From Caldifarciminota bacterium (lineage in GTDB: Bacteria; Hydrothermota; Tepidihabitantia; SM23-42), in NCBI GenBank assembly GCA_023128195.1, contig JAGMEL010000180.1, positions 1 to 6,461 on the forward strand: DNA of 6,461 nt. Direction: 5' to 3'. A program made the translations under genes and the position numbers. Under the pieces are notes generated by a model that did no database searches, was not told where the DNA came from, and worked only from the letters and a program-made list of their open reading frames with translations. Of this stretch, positions 1 through 5,860 are shown piece by piece. The stretch's first letter is position 1. Every line of letters begins with the position of its first letter.

Positions 1-530
1 TAGTAGAAACTGAGGGGCTTGAAGAGGTCATTGTTTTTGGCGAAGAAGAAACAATAGATGTATCAGAAGAACCGGTATTACCTCAACCAGTTGAAGAAGA
101 GATTGTTGCTCCTCCAGAACTCGTTATGCCACCAGTTGAAGAAGAAGAAATCACGGAAATCACCCTCCCACCTGTTATAGAAGAGGAACCGGTTATGCCA
201 ATAATACCCGTCGAAGAAACACCTCCGCCCGTAATAACAGAATATATTCCACCAACACTTCCAACTGCACCGGCTACTCCATCTTCGACAAAAGTTTTTG
301 GATTCAGAATTCAGATCTTTGCATCATCGACCGAAAAGAACGCATCAAGAGTCGCTGACGACGCAAAAACGTCGTTTCCTGAATATGTTTATGTTGAATA
401 TGTTCCTCCATACTATAAAGTCCGTATTGGTGATTGTCTAACACGAGAAGATGCCGAGATTCTGAAGAATAAAGCATTGAGATTGGGTTATCGCGGCGCA
501 TTTGTCATTGAAACGATGATTACACCATAA
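1..530 (+). CDS. SPOR-domain protein, 3' part of gene (5' end outside window)
   Basis: The reading frame is open from the first complete codon at base 3 to the TAA at 528-530, giving 175 visible residues; the true start is upstream. Visible residues 1 to about 96 are low-complexity and very rich in Glu, Pro and Val, with repeated EEP/PVEE-like units, as in an extended acidic linker. Residues about 97-175 form a SPOR domain: a FRIQIFASS strand, a helix with NASRVADDAK, a YVEYVPPYYKVRIGD strand pair and an EDAEILKNKALRLGY helix. SPOR domains bind denuded peptidoglycan glycan strands, often at the division septum, so the protein probably sits in the envelope with this domain in the periplasm. 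The visible part has no membrane segment; any anchor or signal peptide would be in the missing N-terminus. The fold assignment is good, but which SPOR protein this is cannot be told. Confidence 0.88.
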   Translation, partial: VETEGLEEVIVFGEEETIDVSEEPVLPQPVEEEIVAPPELVMPPVEEEEITEITLPPVIEEEPVMPIIPVEETPPPVITEYIPPTLPTAPATPSSTKVFGFRIQIFASSTEKNASRVADDAKTSFPEYVYVEYVPPYYKVRIGDCLTREDAEILKNKALRLGYRGAFVIETMITP

Positions 531-670
531 CAGATCGTTATTGGTTTTTTGGCATCTGTCTCACATCGAGTCTTCGACATCAAATAGGCCGCCCGCATGG
601 TTATTCGTCAGCAAAAGTCGTTTTTGGGTTAGGGTAACGAAATCTGATATCTGTATTTTCTTTTTAGCTT

Positions 671-1243
671 ATGCTAATAGTGCTTGCTACAAAAAATGAA
701 CACAAAATAAAAGAAATCAAGGAAATTTTAGGAACAGATATCCATTATCAAACCTTAAGTGATTATTTTAATATAAACATAAAAGAGGCAGGCAGAACCC
801 TGATGCAAAATAGTCTTACCAAGGCTGCATTTACGTTTAAAATCAGCGGTAAACCAGCACTTGCCGACGATTCGGGTATATTTGTTGAAGCACTCAATGG
901 TGAACCTGGTGTTTTCTCTTCAAGATACGGTATTGATGATGAAGATAGAATCACTAAACTCCTTAAGAATTTAGAGACCAAAAAAAATCGAAAGGCTGTA
1001 TTTAAAGCAGTATTTGTGTACTACTACGCCCTAAACAAGTACGAAATATTTGATGGTGAATGTGCCGGCGAGATTGCATATGAGCCACGCGGAACAACGG
1101 GTTTTGGCTATGACCCAGTATTCATTCCGAATGGTTATAAAAAGACATTTGCCCAGCTCGGGCAAAAAGTAAAAAATCGTATCAGTCATCGAACAAAGGC
1201 TTTGGCGAAATTTAAAAAATATTTACAACAGTTACCTGTATAA
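671..1243 (+). CDS. rdgB: XTP/dITP diphosphatase (RdgB/HAM1 family)
   Basis: This 190-residue protein has the full length usual for the RdgB/HAM1 family, which hydrolyses non-canonical purine triphosphates (dITP, XTP, ITP) to monophosphate and pyrophosphate and so keeps deaminated purines out of DNA and RNA. Family motifs occur in order: N-terminal LATKNEHK (5-12), an E-x-G-x-T...N...KA segment (39-52), the metal-binding ADDSG (65-69), GEPGVFSSRYG (77-87), TTGFGYDPVF (142-151) and SHRTKAL (172-178). One oddity is QNS at 46-48 where relatives usually have ENA. The ATG at 671 is the only plausible start because an in-frame TAG lies just upstream at 665-667. No Shine-Dalgarno sequence precedes it. 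It lies 140 bases after the SPOR gene. I see no convincing promoter in that gap, so co-transcription with the SPOR gene is possible. Confidence 0.95.
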   Translation: MLIVLATKNEHKIKEIKEILGTDIHYQTLSDYFNINIKEAGRTLMQNSLTKAAFTFKISGKPALADDSGIFVEALNGEPGVFSSRYGIDDEDRITKLLKNLETKKNRKAVFKAVFVYYYALNKYEIFDGECAGEIAYEPRGTTGFGYDPVFIPNGYKKTFAQLGQKVKNRISHRTKALAKFKKYLQQLPV

Positions 1244-1257
1244 GGCATCTATAGAAA

Positions 1258-1323
1258 ATTTGGAGTGCAATGAATCTTCTCATTGCCAAATATGGAGTGC
1301 AACAAGTCCCCTTGTTGCAAATA
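1258..1323. repeat. two tandem 31-32 bp palindromic units
   Basis: Two units, 1261-1292 and 1293-1323, both begin TGGAGTGCAA and end in CAAATA. Unit 1 folds as GCAATGA (1267-1273) with TCATTGC (1280-1286), extended by ATTTGG (1258-1263) against CCAAAT (1286-1291; C1286 can be used by only one of the two stems). Unit 2 folds as GCAACAAG (1299-1306) with CTTGTTGC (1311-1318). Stem sequences differ between units yet both remain self-complementary, so structure seems to be kept. They lie between convergent rdgB and the DUF167 gene. No T-run follows on either strand, so a canonical intrinsic terminator is not supported. An apparent 66-codon reading frame here is an artefact of the repeat. Confidence 0.75.
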
Positions 1324-1370
1324 TGATCCGAAAGAAATTGAGGGGAACTGTAATTTTTCTCTGGAAAGAG

Positions 1371-1412
1371 ATTGCTTCTCCCGCACTTTTTGCAAAAGTG
1401 CGGGATCGCAAT
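1371..1412. repeat. long perfect hairpin with nested flanking arms
   Basis: An 11-bp perfect stem (1380-1390 with 1394-1404, CCCGCACTTTT and its complement) closes a 3-base loop. It is nested inside a second pair, ATTGC (1371-1375) and GCAAT (1408-1412). A smaller hairpin, TCTCT (1358-1362) with AGAGA (1367-1371) around a GGAA loop, abuts it. The arms ATTGCTTC and GCAATGACA resemble dispersed intergenic palindromic elements seen in many uncultivated bacteria; that is recollection and was not checked. It lies just past the stop of the leftward DUF167 gene and may act in transcript end formation or stability, although no T-run follows on either strand. Confidence 0.65.
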
Positions 1413-1428
1413 GACAAAAGAATAAAAC

Positions 1429-1650
1429 TCAGCGCAAAATCTCTACCAGTTTCTCCCTAAAGTGTTCACCTCTGATAATTTTTACTGCTGATTTATACAC
1501 ACTATAATAATCAGCAAGTAGCTCTATCATTTCCTTATTTGCTTTATTTTTAATTGCAGGTGACAACACCTTTACTTTCAAGTAATCTTTATCTAATTTG
1601 ATTATCTCTGATTTCTTTGCCCGGGGAACAACTTTAACCTTAATATACAT
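1429..1650 (-). CDS. DUF167 / YggU (UPF0235) family small protein
   Basis: This 73-residue protein matches the DUF167/YggU family in size and pattern: an opening beta strand IKVKVVPRAKKSEI, then LKVKVLSPAIKNKAN, then a helix EMIELLADYYSV, then VKIIRGEHFREKLVEIL. The conserved P..G.AN and G..SR.K positions are only partly kept (SPAIKNKAN and GEHFREK), so it is a divergent member. The biochemical role of the family is not established. The ATG lies 4 bases after the wecB stop with only a weak GTGAG upstream, which fits translational coupling to wecB. It is the last gene of the leftward sigma-factor unit and ends next to the palindromic convergent gap. Confidence 0.85.
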   Translation of the reverse strand: MYIKVKVVPRAKKSEIIKLDKDYLKVKVLSPAIKNKANKEMIELLADYYSVYKSAVKIIRGEHFREKLVEILR

Positions 1651-1654
1651 TTAC

Positions 1655-2770
1655 TCACACATTATTACTTAAATAATCATACACTATCTTACAAATTCTT
1701 TGCGCTGCCCTCCCGTCCCAGAATTTTGGTACCTGTCCCTTTTTACCTTTTCCTTGCAGAATTTTGTCTGTCTCTTCAATAATTTTCATTTGACTTTTAC
1801 CAACAATAATATTTGTACCCATTGAAACGGTTACGGGTCTCTCAGTATTCTTCCTTAATGTAAGACAGGGTACATTAAGCACGGTTGTTTCTTCTTGAAT
1901 GCCGCCGGAGTCGGTCATTACAAACTTTGCATGTATCAAAAGTTTAATAAAATCTAAATAGCCAAGGGGCGAAATAATCTCAAGAAAATCAGTGTTCATA
2001 TGATATTTATGAAGCATCTTTTTGGTTCGTGGATGAATTGGAAAAATTATCTGTATTGATTTCGAGACTTTTTTTAATGCATTAAGGAGCTTTTTAAAAT
2101 CTTCCCGGTCATCAACATTTGTAGGTCGATGTATAGTTAATACTGCGTAATTGTTCTTTTTTAATTTCAATTGCGTCAAAATCTCGGATTCTTCTGCCTT
2201 CTTTTTAGATTTTAATAAAGAATCTATCATTACATTGCCAACGTAGAATATCTTCTCTGTGTCGATACCTTCTTTTATTAAATTATCTTCAGCATCAGAC
2301 TCTGTAGTAAAGAGAAAATCCGATAAAGAATCAGTGAGTCGACGATTGATCTCTTCTGGCATTTGCCAATCATAACTGCGCAAGCCTGCCTCGATGTGGG
2401 CAACAAGAGGATAATACTGCTGATTGCTGCAACGATATTTTGCTGCGGCTAATGCACAGGCAAGTGTTGAATTAACATCGCCAACGACCATAACCAGATG
2501 AGGATTTTGTTCCACTAAAATTTTTTCAAATGCAATCATTACCTTTGCGGTCTGTATACTGTGAGTTCCTGAACCAACACCGAGATAGAAGTGAGGTTCT
2601 GTTAATTTAAGATCATCAAAAAAAACCTTTGAAAGATTCTTATCGTAATGCTGACCTGTATGAATAAGTAGTGGAGTCACTTCTTTATTTTTTTTAAACT
2701 CAACAAACACAGGAGCAGCCTTCATGAAGTTTGGGCGTGCTCCAACTACAATAATTACTTTATATTTCAA
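1655..2770 (-). CDS. wecB: UDP-N-acetylglucosamine 2-epimerase, non-hydrolysing
   Basis: This cytoplasmic enzyme of 371 residues, normal length for the family, interconverts UDP-GlcNAc and UDP-ManNAc, supplying ManNAc-type sugars for surface polysaccharides. Motifs in order: GARPNFMKAAPV (10-21), HTGQHYD (37-43), GDVNSTLA (97-104), HIEAGLRS (125-132), PEEINRRLTD (138-147), GNVMID (178-183), TIHRPTN (212-218), HPRT (246-249) and DSGGIQEE (287-294). By alignment from memory with E. coli WecB, catalytic-site residues D98, E127, E139 and H214 and N-terminal R12 are all present, so it should be active. The start is a TTG at 2768-2770 whose last two bases are shared with the TGA stop of the anti-sigma gene (TTGA, 4-base overlap). 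I see no good Shine-Dalgarno, which points to translational coupling. No other polysaccharide gene lies in the window, so the product made is unknown. Confidence 0.95.
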   Translation of the reverse strand: MKYKVIIVVGARPNFMKAAPVFVEFKKNKEVTPLLIHTGQHYDKNLSKVFFDDLKLTEPHFYLGVGSGTHSIQTAKVMIAFEKILVEQNPHLVMVVGDVNSTLACALAAAKYRCSNQQYYPLVAHIEAGLRSYDWQMPEEINRRLTDSLSDFLFTTESDAEDNLIKEGIDTEKIFYVGNVMIDSLLKSKKKAEESEILTQLKLKKNNYAVLTIHRPTNVDDREDFKKLLNALKKVSKSIQIIFPIHPRTKKMLHKYHMNTDFLEIISPLGYLDFIKLLIHAKFVMTDSGGIQEETTVLNVPCLTLRKNTERPVTVSMGTNIIVGKSQMKIIEETDKILQGKGKKGQVPKFWDGRAAQRICKIVYDYLSNNV

Positions 2771-3576
2771 TTTTTTGTTACTTTTTCTTGAGTGAGATCT
2801 ATATATAATTGAGTTCTTTTACCTTTCACAAGAGGAGGACTCAATTGTTGTCCTTGTAAACGATTCTCTAACATAGTATCTCTCTCTGGAATAATTGTAT
2901 TTCCTGTAGCCACCTTTAAAATTTTTCCATTTGAATCCACAATTGCCCTTACGATTCTATCCCGCGGTATCTGCAATTCTTGAACTTCTGTCAAGCTGAT
3001 AATTTCATCCTGTGCCTCAATGCCGAGAGCACCCGCTTCACCTTTTTTAGCATGATCAAATACTTCAACATCTCTTGCCTTTGCCATTGTCGGCACTTTT
3101 GATGTGGTTAAGGCTTTTTTCTCTTTTACAACTACCCCTTTAGCATATACCTCTTCTCGAGCAAAACCTGCCTTAGGAATTTCAATATCCAATTCTTTCT
3201 TCGCCTCTACCTCAGCGTAGAGAATCCTTTCATCAAGACTCGCAAAGCTGACAGGTCGATTAATATTGATTAATACTACGAATACCAGAAGTGCTACAGC
3301 AGCAGGTGCAAGGATTGGCGAAAACCGAAAGAGACGAAAACGGGGTTTCTTTTTAACCTTTTCCAGTACCCGACGGTTTATATTAAAAATAAACTCTCTT
3401 GATGGCTCCTCGATTTCTGCGGTTCTAACATGTTCATCTAATTGTCTTAATTCTTCAAGTTCTTTCCGGCAAGCCTCACATTCCTTAAGATGTTTTTCTA
3501 TTTCTGCTTTCTGTTTTTTATCAAGTTCACCATCAAGATAACCGCTTAAAAGCTCTACTCGTAAATCACATTTCAT
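2767..3576 (-). CDS. membrane anti-sigma factor with N-terminal zinc-finger (ZAS) domain
   Basis: The 269-residue protein starts with a zinc-finger anti-sigma domain: C3, then H29-x3-C33-x2-C36 (HLKECEAC), the pattern used by anti-sigma factors to hold ECF sigma factors. A basic stretch (75-85) leads into one membrane segment at about 86-104 (ILAPAAVALLVFVVLI), which puts the ZAS domain in the cytoplasm and residues about 107-269 outside. The outer region is charged and resembles no sensor domain I know; residues 206-222 (DRIVRAIVDSNGKILKV) faintly recall TonB-type C-terminal strands. The ATG overlaps the sigma factor's TGA (ATGA, 4 bases), with a G-rich GGGGGTG upstream as possible ribosome site. 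The pairing with the sigma gene supports the assignment strongly; the inducing signal is unknown. Confidence 0.88.
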   Translation of the reverse strand: MKCDLRVELLSGYLDGELDKKQKAEIEKHLKECEACRKELEELRQLDEHVRTAEIEEPSREFIFNINRRVLEKVKKKPRFRLFRFSPILAPAAVALLVFVVLININRPVSFASLDERILYAEVEAKKELDIEIPKAGFAREEVYAKGVVVKEKKALTTSKVPTMAKARDVEVFDHAKKGEAGALGIEAQDEIISLTEVQELQIPRDRIVRAIVDSNGKILKVATGNTIIPERDTMLENRLQGQQLSPPLVKGKRTQLYIDLTQEKVTKN

Positions 3577-4139
3577 TTTTTTTGCACCCCCATTTCTTTA
3601 AATATTCCTCTGAGTTTTTGCCTGGCGCGCGCTAATCTTGACATAACTGTCCCTTTTGGAATCTTAAGAACCTTACTGATCTCATCATAAGAAAAATCCT
3701 CTTCAACCTTTAAAACAATAATTGTCCTATAATCATCTGGTAATTTAGCCATCGCCGCAGTAATTCGTTCCTGTAATACTTTCTGCTTTGTCATCTCTAC
3801 AGGATTCCCTTTTTTCGCAGCCAGACTGTGCTCAAAAAATTCAATAGGTTGCACTTGACCACGTCTCTCTTTTTTTAAATAATTTATCGCGTTATTTACC
3901 GCAATCCGACATATCCACGCATAAAAGGGCCTTCCAATCTCAAATTTTGAAATTGCCCTGAATGCCTTTATAAACGCTTCCTCAACAAGGTCTTCAGCAT
4001 CGTCCCGATTATAAACCATTCGGTACATAATTTTGTACAGAGGCAATTTATAACGTTCCACCAGAGGATTAAATGATTCACAGTCTCCATTTTTAACACG
4101 TTCAATCAAAAACTCATCACTCTCTATACTATTATACAC
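3573..4139 (-). CDS. ECF (RpoE-like) RNA polymerase sigma factor
   Basis: This 188-residue protein has the two-domain layout of extracytoplasmic-function sigma factors. Sigma region 2 spans about 8-95, with ERVKNGDCESFNPLVERY, the core-binding DDAEDLVEEAFIKAF (46-60) and PFYAWICRIAVNNAINYLKKE (71-91), which includes the -10 recognition helix. Region 4 spans about 124-178, with LPDDYRTIIVLKVEEDFSYDE and the helix-turn-helix ISKVLKIPKGTVMSRLARARQKL that reads the -35 element. Its anti-sigma gene follows with a 4-base overlap. The start is a GTG with AAGG about 7 bases upstream; a downstream ATG would cut into region 2. It begins 52 bases after the DUF4412 stop on the same strand. I see no GGAAC-type autoregulatory promoter there, so it is probably read through from the promoter at 4964-4991. 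Confidence 0.93.
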   Translation of the reverse strand: MYNSIESDEFLIERVKNGDCESFNPLVERYKLPLYKIMYRMVYNRDDAEDLVEEAFIKAFRAISKFEIGRPFYAWICRIAVNNAINYLKKERRGQVQPIEFFEHSLAAKKGNPVEMTKQKVLQERITAAMAKLPDDYRTIIVLKVEEDFSYDEISKVLKIPKGTVMSRLARARQKLRGIFKEMGVQKK

Positions 4140-4191
4140 AAAATTGCCTTTTATATTCCATCTTTCGGATGTAATAATCTGTCTGAATCAA

Positions 4192-4941
4192 TTATTCTGC
4201 CAAAGAATAACCGGCTGGTATTTCAAAAACCTTGTTATTTATCGGTTTGGCATCTATTTTTGTAACGACACTATGGGTTTTCATTGAAAATGACATCCCT
4301 GTACCTCCCATTGTTATATCCATATCTACCTCAAGTGGAAAACCCTCAATTTCGCCGATCTTTTTTTGAAATTCTTCAAGTGATTTTCTATTTGCCATCA
4401 TACCTGTATTTGATGATTTCATACCCATTTCTGTCATTTTCTTATTAAACTCCATAATTTCCTCGTAGCATTGAATGTCTTTTGTAATCCACATAGTCTG
4501 GGTAAAACTCATATCACCTTGTTCGTCTTCGACTTTCATTGAAACAACTATTTCTTCACATTTTTTTCCAAGTACTACTTTCTTTTTACCGGTTCTTTCA
4601 ACTGTAATTTTAGGCACTTTACCTAATGCCTCTTCCTCACCGGTAATTCCTTCTATCTCTCCGCCAAGTTTCATTTCTGAATACTGTTCATTATCTATAT
4701 CCAATGTCCAGATAACGCCCTTATCGAGTCGGGTAATAATAACGCTTGTCTGTTCCCCAGCCATAGGACTTGTTGAAGTCATTTCTGTCCTTGAACGGTC
4801 ACCTTTAATAAAAACAGACATTGTAGTTTCACCACCACCCATACCCATCATACCTTCAGTGGTTGTCGACATATCATACATTACGTCACCATATAAAAAG
4901 AATCCCAAAAAAAGGACTAAAATAAATCGGTGTAACTTCAT
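4192..4941 (-). CDS. secreted DUF4412-type protein, methionine-rich
   Basis: A 249-residue protein with an N-terminal signal peptide (basic MKLHR, then hydrophobic FILVLFLGFFLYG, likely cut near residue 18). It has no lipobox Cys, so a soluble or loosely bound periplasmic/exported form is expected. The mature part fits the DUF4412 pattern: IKGDRSRTEM (45-54), IITRLDKGVIWTLDIDNEQYSEM (68-90), later MWITKD (150-155) and a closing FEIPAGYSL. Function of the family is unknown. By my count it carries 23 methionines, several clustered at 21-41 (MMGMGGG), and two cysteines (C128, C158) that could pair. I chose the ATG at 4941 over an in-frame TTG one codon earlier because AGGAGGT sits 5 bases from the ATG and only 2 from the TTG. 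A consensus promoter lies just upstream. It is first in the run leading to the sigma/anti-sigma pair, so it could be a partner or target of that system. Confidence 0.82.
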   Translation of the reverse strand: MKLHRFILVLFLGFFLYGDVMYDMSTTTEGMMGMGGGETTMSVFIKGDRSRTEMTSTSPMAGEQTSVIITRLDKGVIWTLDIDNEQYSEMKLGGEIEGITGEEEALGKVPKITVERTGKKKVVLGKKCEEIVVSMKVEDEQGDMSFTQTMWITKDIQCYEEIMEFNKKMTEMGMKSSNTGMMANRKSLEEFQKKIGEIEGFPLEVDMDITMGGTGMSFSMKTHSVVTKIDAKPINNKVFEIPAGYSLAE

Positions 4942-4946
4942 CAATT

Positions 4947-4955
4947 ACCTCCTCT
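4947..4955 (-). promoter_or_regulatory. Shine-Dalgarno of the DUF4412 gene
   Basis: Reads AGAGGAGGT on the minus strand, a near-perfect anti-16S match. It lies 5 bases before the ATG at 4941, which decides the start against the upstream TTG at 4944. Confidence 0.8.
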
Positions 4956-4963
4956 TTCTTAGA

Positions 4964-4991
4964 ATTATATCATAAACCTCATAAATGTCAA
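4964..4991 (-). promoter_or_regulatory. consensus sigma70-type promoter for the DUF4412-sigma-wecB unit
   Basis: On the minus strand TTGACA (4986-4991) and TATAAT (4964-4969) are both exact consensus, separated by 16 bases. Predicted transcription start is near 4957-4958, giving a leader of only about 16 bases that contains the Shine-Dalgarno of the DUF4412 gene. No other promoter of this quality is visible before the downstream sigma, anti-sigma, wecB and DUF167 genes. Confidence 0.85.
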
Positions 4992-5070
4992 CAAAAAAGA
5001 GTGCATGATAAAATGGAAGATGGGTAAGGGTTAAGATGCTGGAAAAAACAATTAAAAATCCAGGTTCCAA

Positions 5071-5200
5071 ACCCAAATCATTACAAACTTAGATTTTTAG
5101 GTATTTGTATTTTTACCCAAACCCGTTGCAAACGGGCTGTGTTTGTATTTTTAGGTATTTACCCAAGCTCGTTATAAACGAGCTGGGTTTAGGTATTTTA
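5071..5200. repeat. array of three 40-46 bp imperfect palindromic repeats
   Basis: Units start at 5071, 5115 and 5161, each opening with ACCCAA, containing a central inverted repeat and ending with AGGTATTT (the second also has GTATTTTT before it). Unit 3 folds best: ACCC plus AGCTCGTT (5166-5173), ATA loop, AACGAGCT (5177-5184) plus GGGT, with one bulged A. Unit 2 pairs CCCGTT (5122-5127) with AACGGG (5131-5136). Unit 1 is decayed, with only AAATC against GATTT. A C-to-T change in one arm of unit 3 relative to unit 2 is matched by G-to-A in the other arm. The array fills most of the gap between rpmA and the DUF4412 promoter. No T-run follows the stems on the minus strand, so it is not a classic terminator, though it could still slow polymerase or protect the rpmA transcript end. 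Confidence 0.8.
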
Positions 5201-5202
5201 TC

Positions 5203-5454
5203 TCAGGGTAGTACTGAAACTGTTCTTCTACCACCCCTTGTATAACCGAATTTTACTTTACCAGGGGCAAGGGCATAAAGTGTGTAGTCCTTACCAACAC
5301 CCACATTCATACCTGGATGGACCTTTGTGCCGCGCTGGCGAATGATTATTGTTCCGGCATTCACAACGTGACCGTCAAATCTTTTAACACCTAATCGTTT
5401 ACCACACGAATCACGGCCATTCCTTGATGCTCCAACACCTTTTTTATGTGCCAT
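5203..5454 (-). CDS. rpmA: 50S ribosomal protein L27
   Basis: The 83-residue product is a normal-length bacterial L27, a large-subunit protein whose N-terminus reaches the peptidyl-transferase centre. It starts MAHKKGVGASRNGRDS and carries the family signature with AGTIIIRQRGTKVHPG (33-48) followed by NVGVGKDYTLYAL (50-62) and GKVKF (65-69). There is no N-terminal extension of the kind that Prp protease removes in Firmicutes. A GGAGGT lies 4 bases before the ATG. It follows rplU on the same strand after 91 bases of simple repeats, the usual L21-L27 order. The customary downstream obgE is absent; a palindrome array follows instead. Confidence 0.98.
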   Translation of the reverse strand: MAHKKGVGASRNGRDSCGKRLGVKRFDGHVVNAGTIIIRQRGTKVHPGMNVGVGKDYTLYALAPGKVKFGYTRGGRRTVSVLP

Positions 5455-5473
5455 ATTTACCTCCTTTTTTTTT

Positions 5474-5517
5474 ACACGAATAACACGAATAATAAAAAAT
5501 CACGAATATACACAAAT
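5474..5517. repeat. ACACGAATA-type short direct repeats
   Basis: ACACGAATA occurs twice back to back (5474-5482 and 5483-5491), followed by CACGAATA (5501-5508) and a weaker ACACAAAT (5510-5517). It is simple sequence in the rplU-rpmA spacer, between the 8-bp repeat tract and the rpmA ribosome-binding site. Confidence 0.65.
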
Positions 5518-5520
5518 TCA

Positions 5521-5544
5521 CCCCCGTCTCCGTGTCCCCTTGTC
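5521..5544. repeat. three tandem 8-bp units after rplU
   Basis: On the minus strand this 24-base tract divides exactly into GACAAGGG, GACACGGA and GACGGGGG, an approximate GACANGGR minisatellite that starts one base after the rplU stop. It is purine-only apart from one C per unit (two in the second) and much richer in G than its surroundings. Confidence 0.6.
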
Positions 5545-5545
5545 T

Positions 5546-5860
5546 TCATTTCTTGATAATACCTGTTATTTCTATTTGACTGAAATCCTGACGATGTCCT
5601 GTTTTCCGACGGTATTTTTTTCTTTTCTTAAATTTAAAAACGATAATCTTGGGAAGCCTACCATGATTTTTGACGATTCCTTCAACCTTTGCTCCTTTAA
5701 CATGGGGCTGACCAAATATTGTATTACCATTATCCTTTATCATCAAAACTTCATTAAATTCAACTTTCTTGCCGACCTCACCAATATGGGCAGGTATGGT
5801 TATCTTTTCACCTTTGCTCACAACATATTGATAACCATTTGTCGTAATCACTGCAAACAT
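5546..5860 (-). CDS. rplU: 50S ribosomal protein L21
   Basis: The 104-residue product has standard L21 length and pattern: opening MFAVITTNGYQYVVSKGE, central VEFNEVLMIKDNG (33-45), and the basic C-terminal signature FKKRKKYRRKTGHRQ followed by QIEITGI, which contacts 23S rRNA. The ATG shares one base with the secG stop (TAATG at 5858-5862 on the minus strand), and its Shine-Dalgarno lies within the last secG codons, so translation is likely coupled. The usual L21-L27 gene order is kept, but the two are separated by a 91-base repeat-rich spacer. Confidence 0.98.
   Translation of the reverse strand: MFAVITTNGYQYVVSKGEKITIPAHIGEVGKKVEFNEVLMIKDNGNTIFGQPHVKGAKVEGIVKNHGRLPKIIVFKFKKRKKYRRKTGHRQDFSQIEITGIIKK

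Noticed and set aside
1260..1460. 66-codon rightward reading frame between rdgB and the DUF167 gene
   Set aside because: It lies almost wholly in the palindromic repeats, overlaps the 3' end of the DUF167 gene and resembles no protein family.
3638..3665. Rightward TTGACA inside the sigma gene as a promoter
   Set aside because: No acceptable -10 hexamer at proper spacing and no rightward gene follows.
4131..4160. TATAAT overlapping the sigma gene start as its own promoter
   Set aside because: It lies within the first codons, so transcription would start after the GTG, and no -35 match is at the right distance.
4475..4975. 166-codon rightward frame opposite the DUF4412 gene
   Set aside because: Antisense to a gene with promoter, ribosome site and signal peptide; the frame has no recognisable domain.
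5115..5190. Palindrome array as a CRISPR or an intrinsic terminator of rpmA
   Set aside because: Units are adjacent with no unique spacers, so not CRISPR; no T-run follows the stems on the minus strand, so no canonical terminator.
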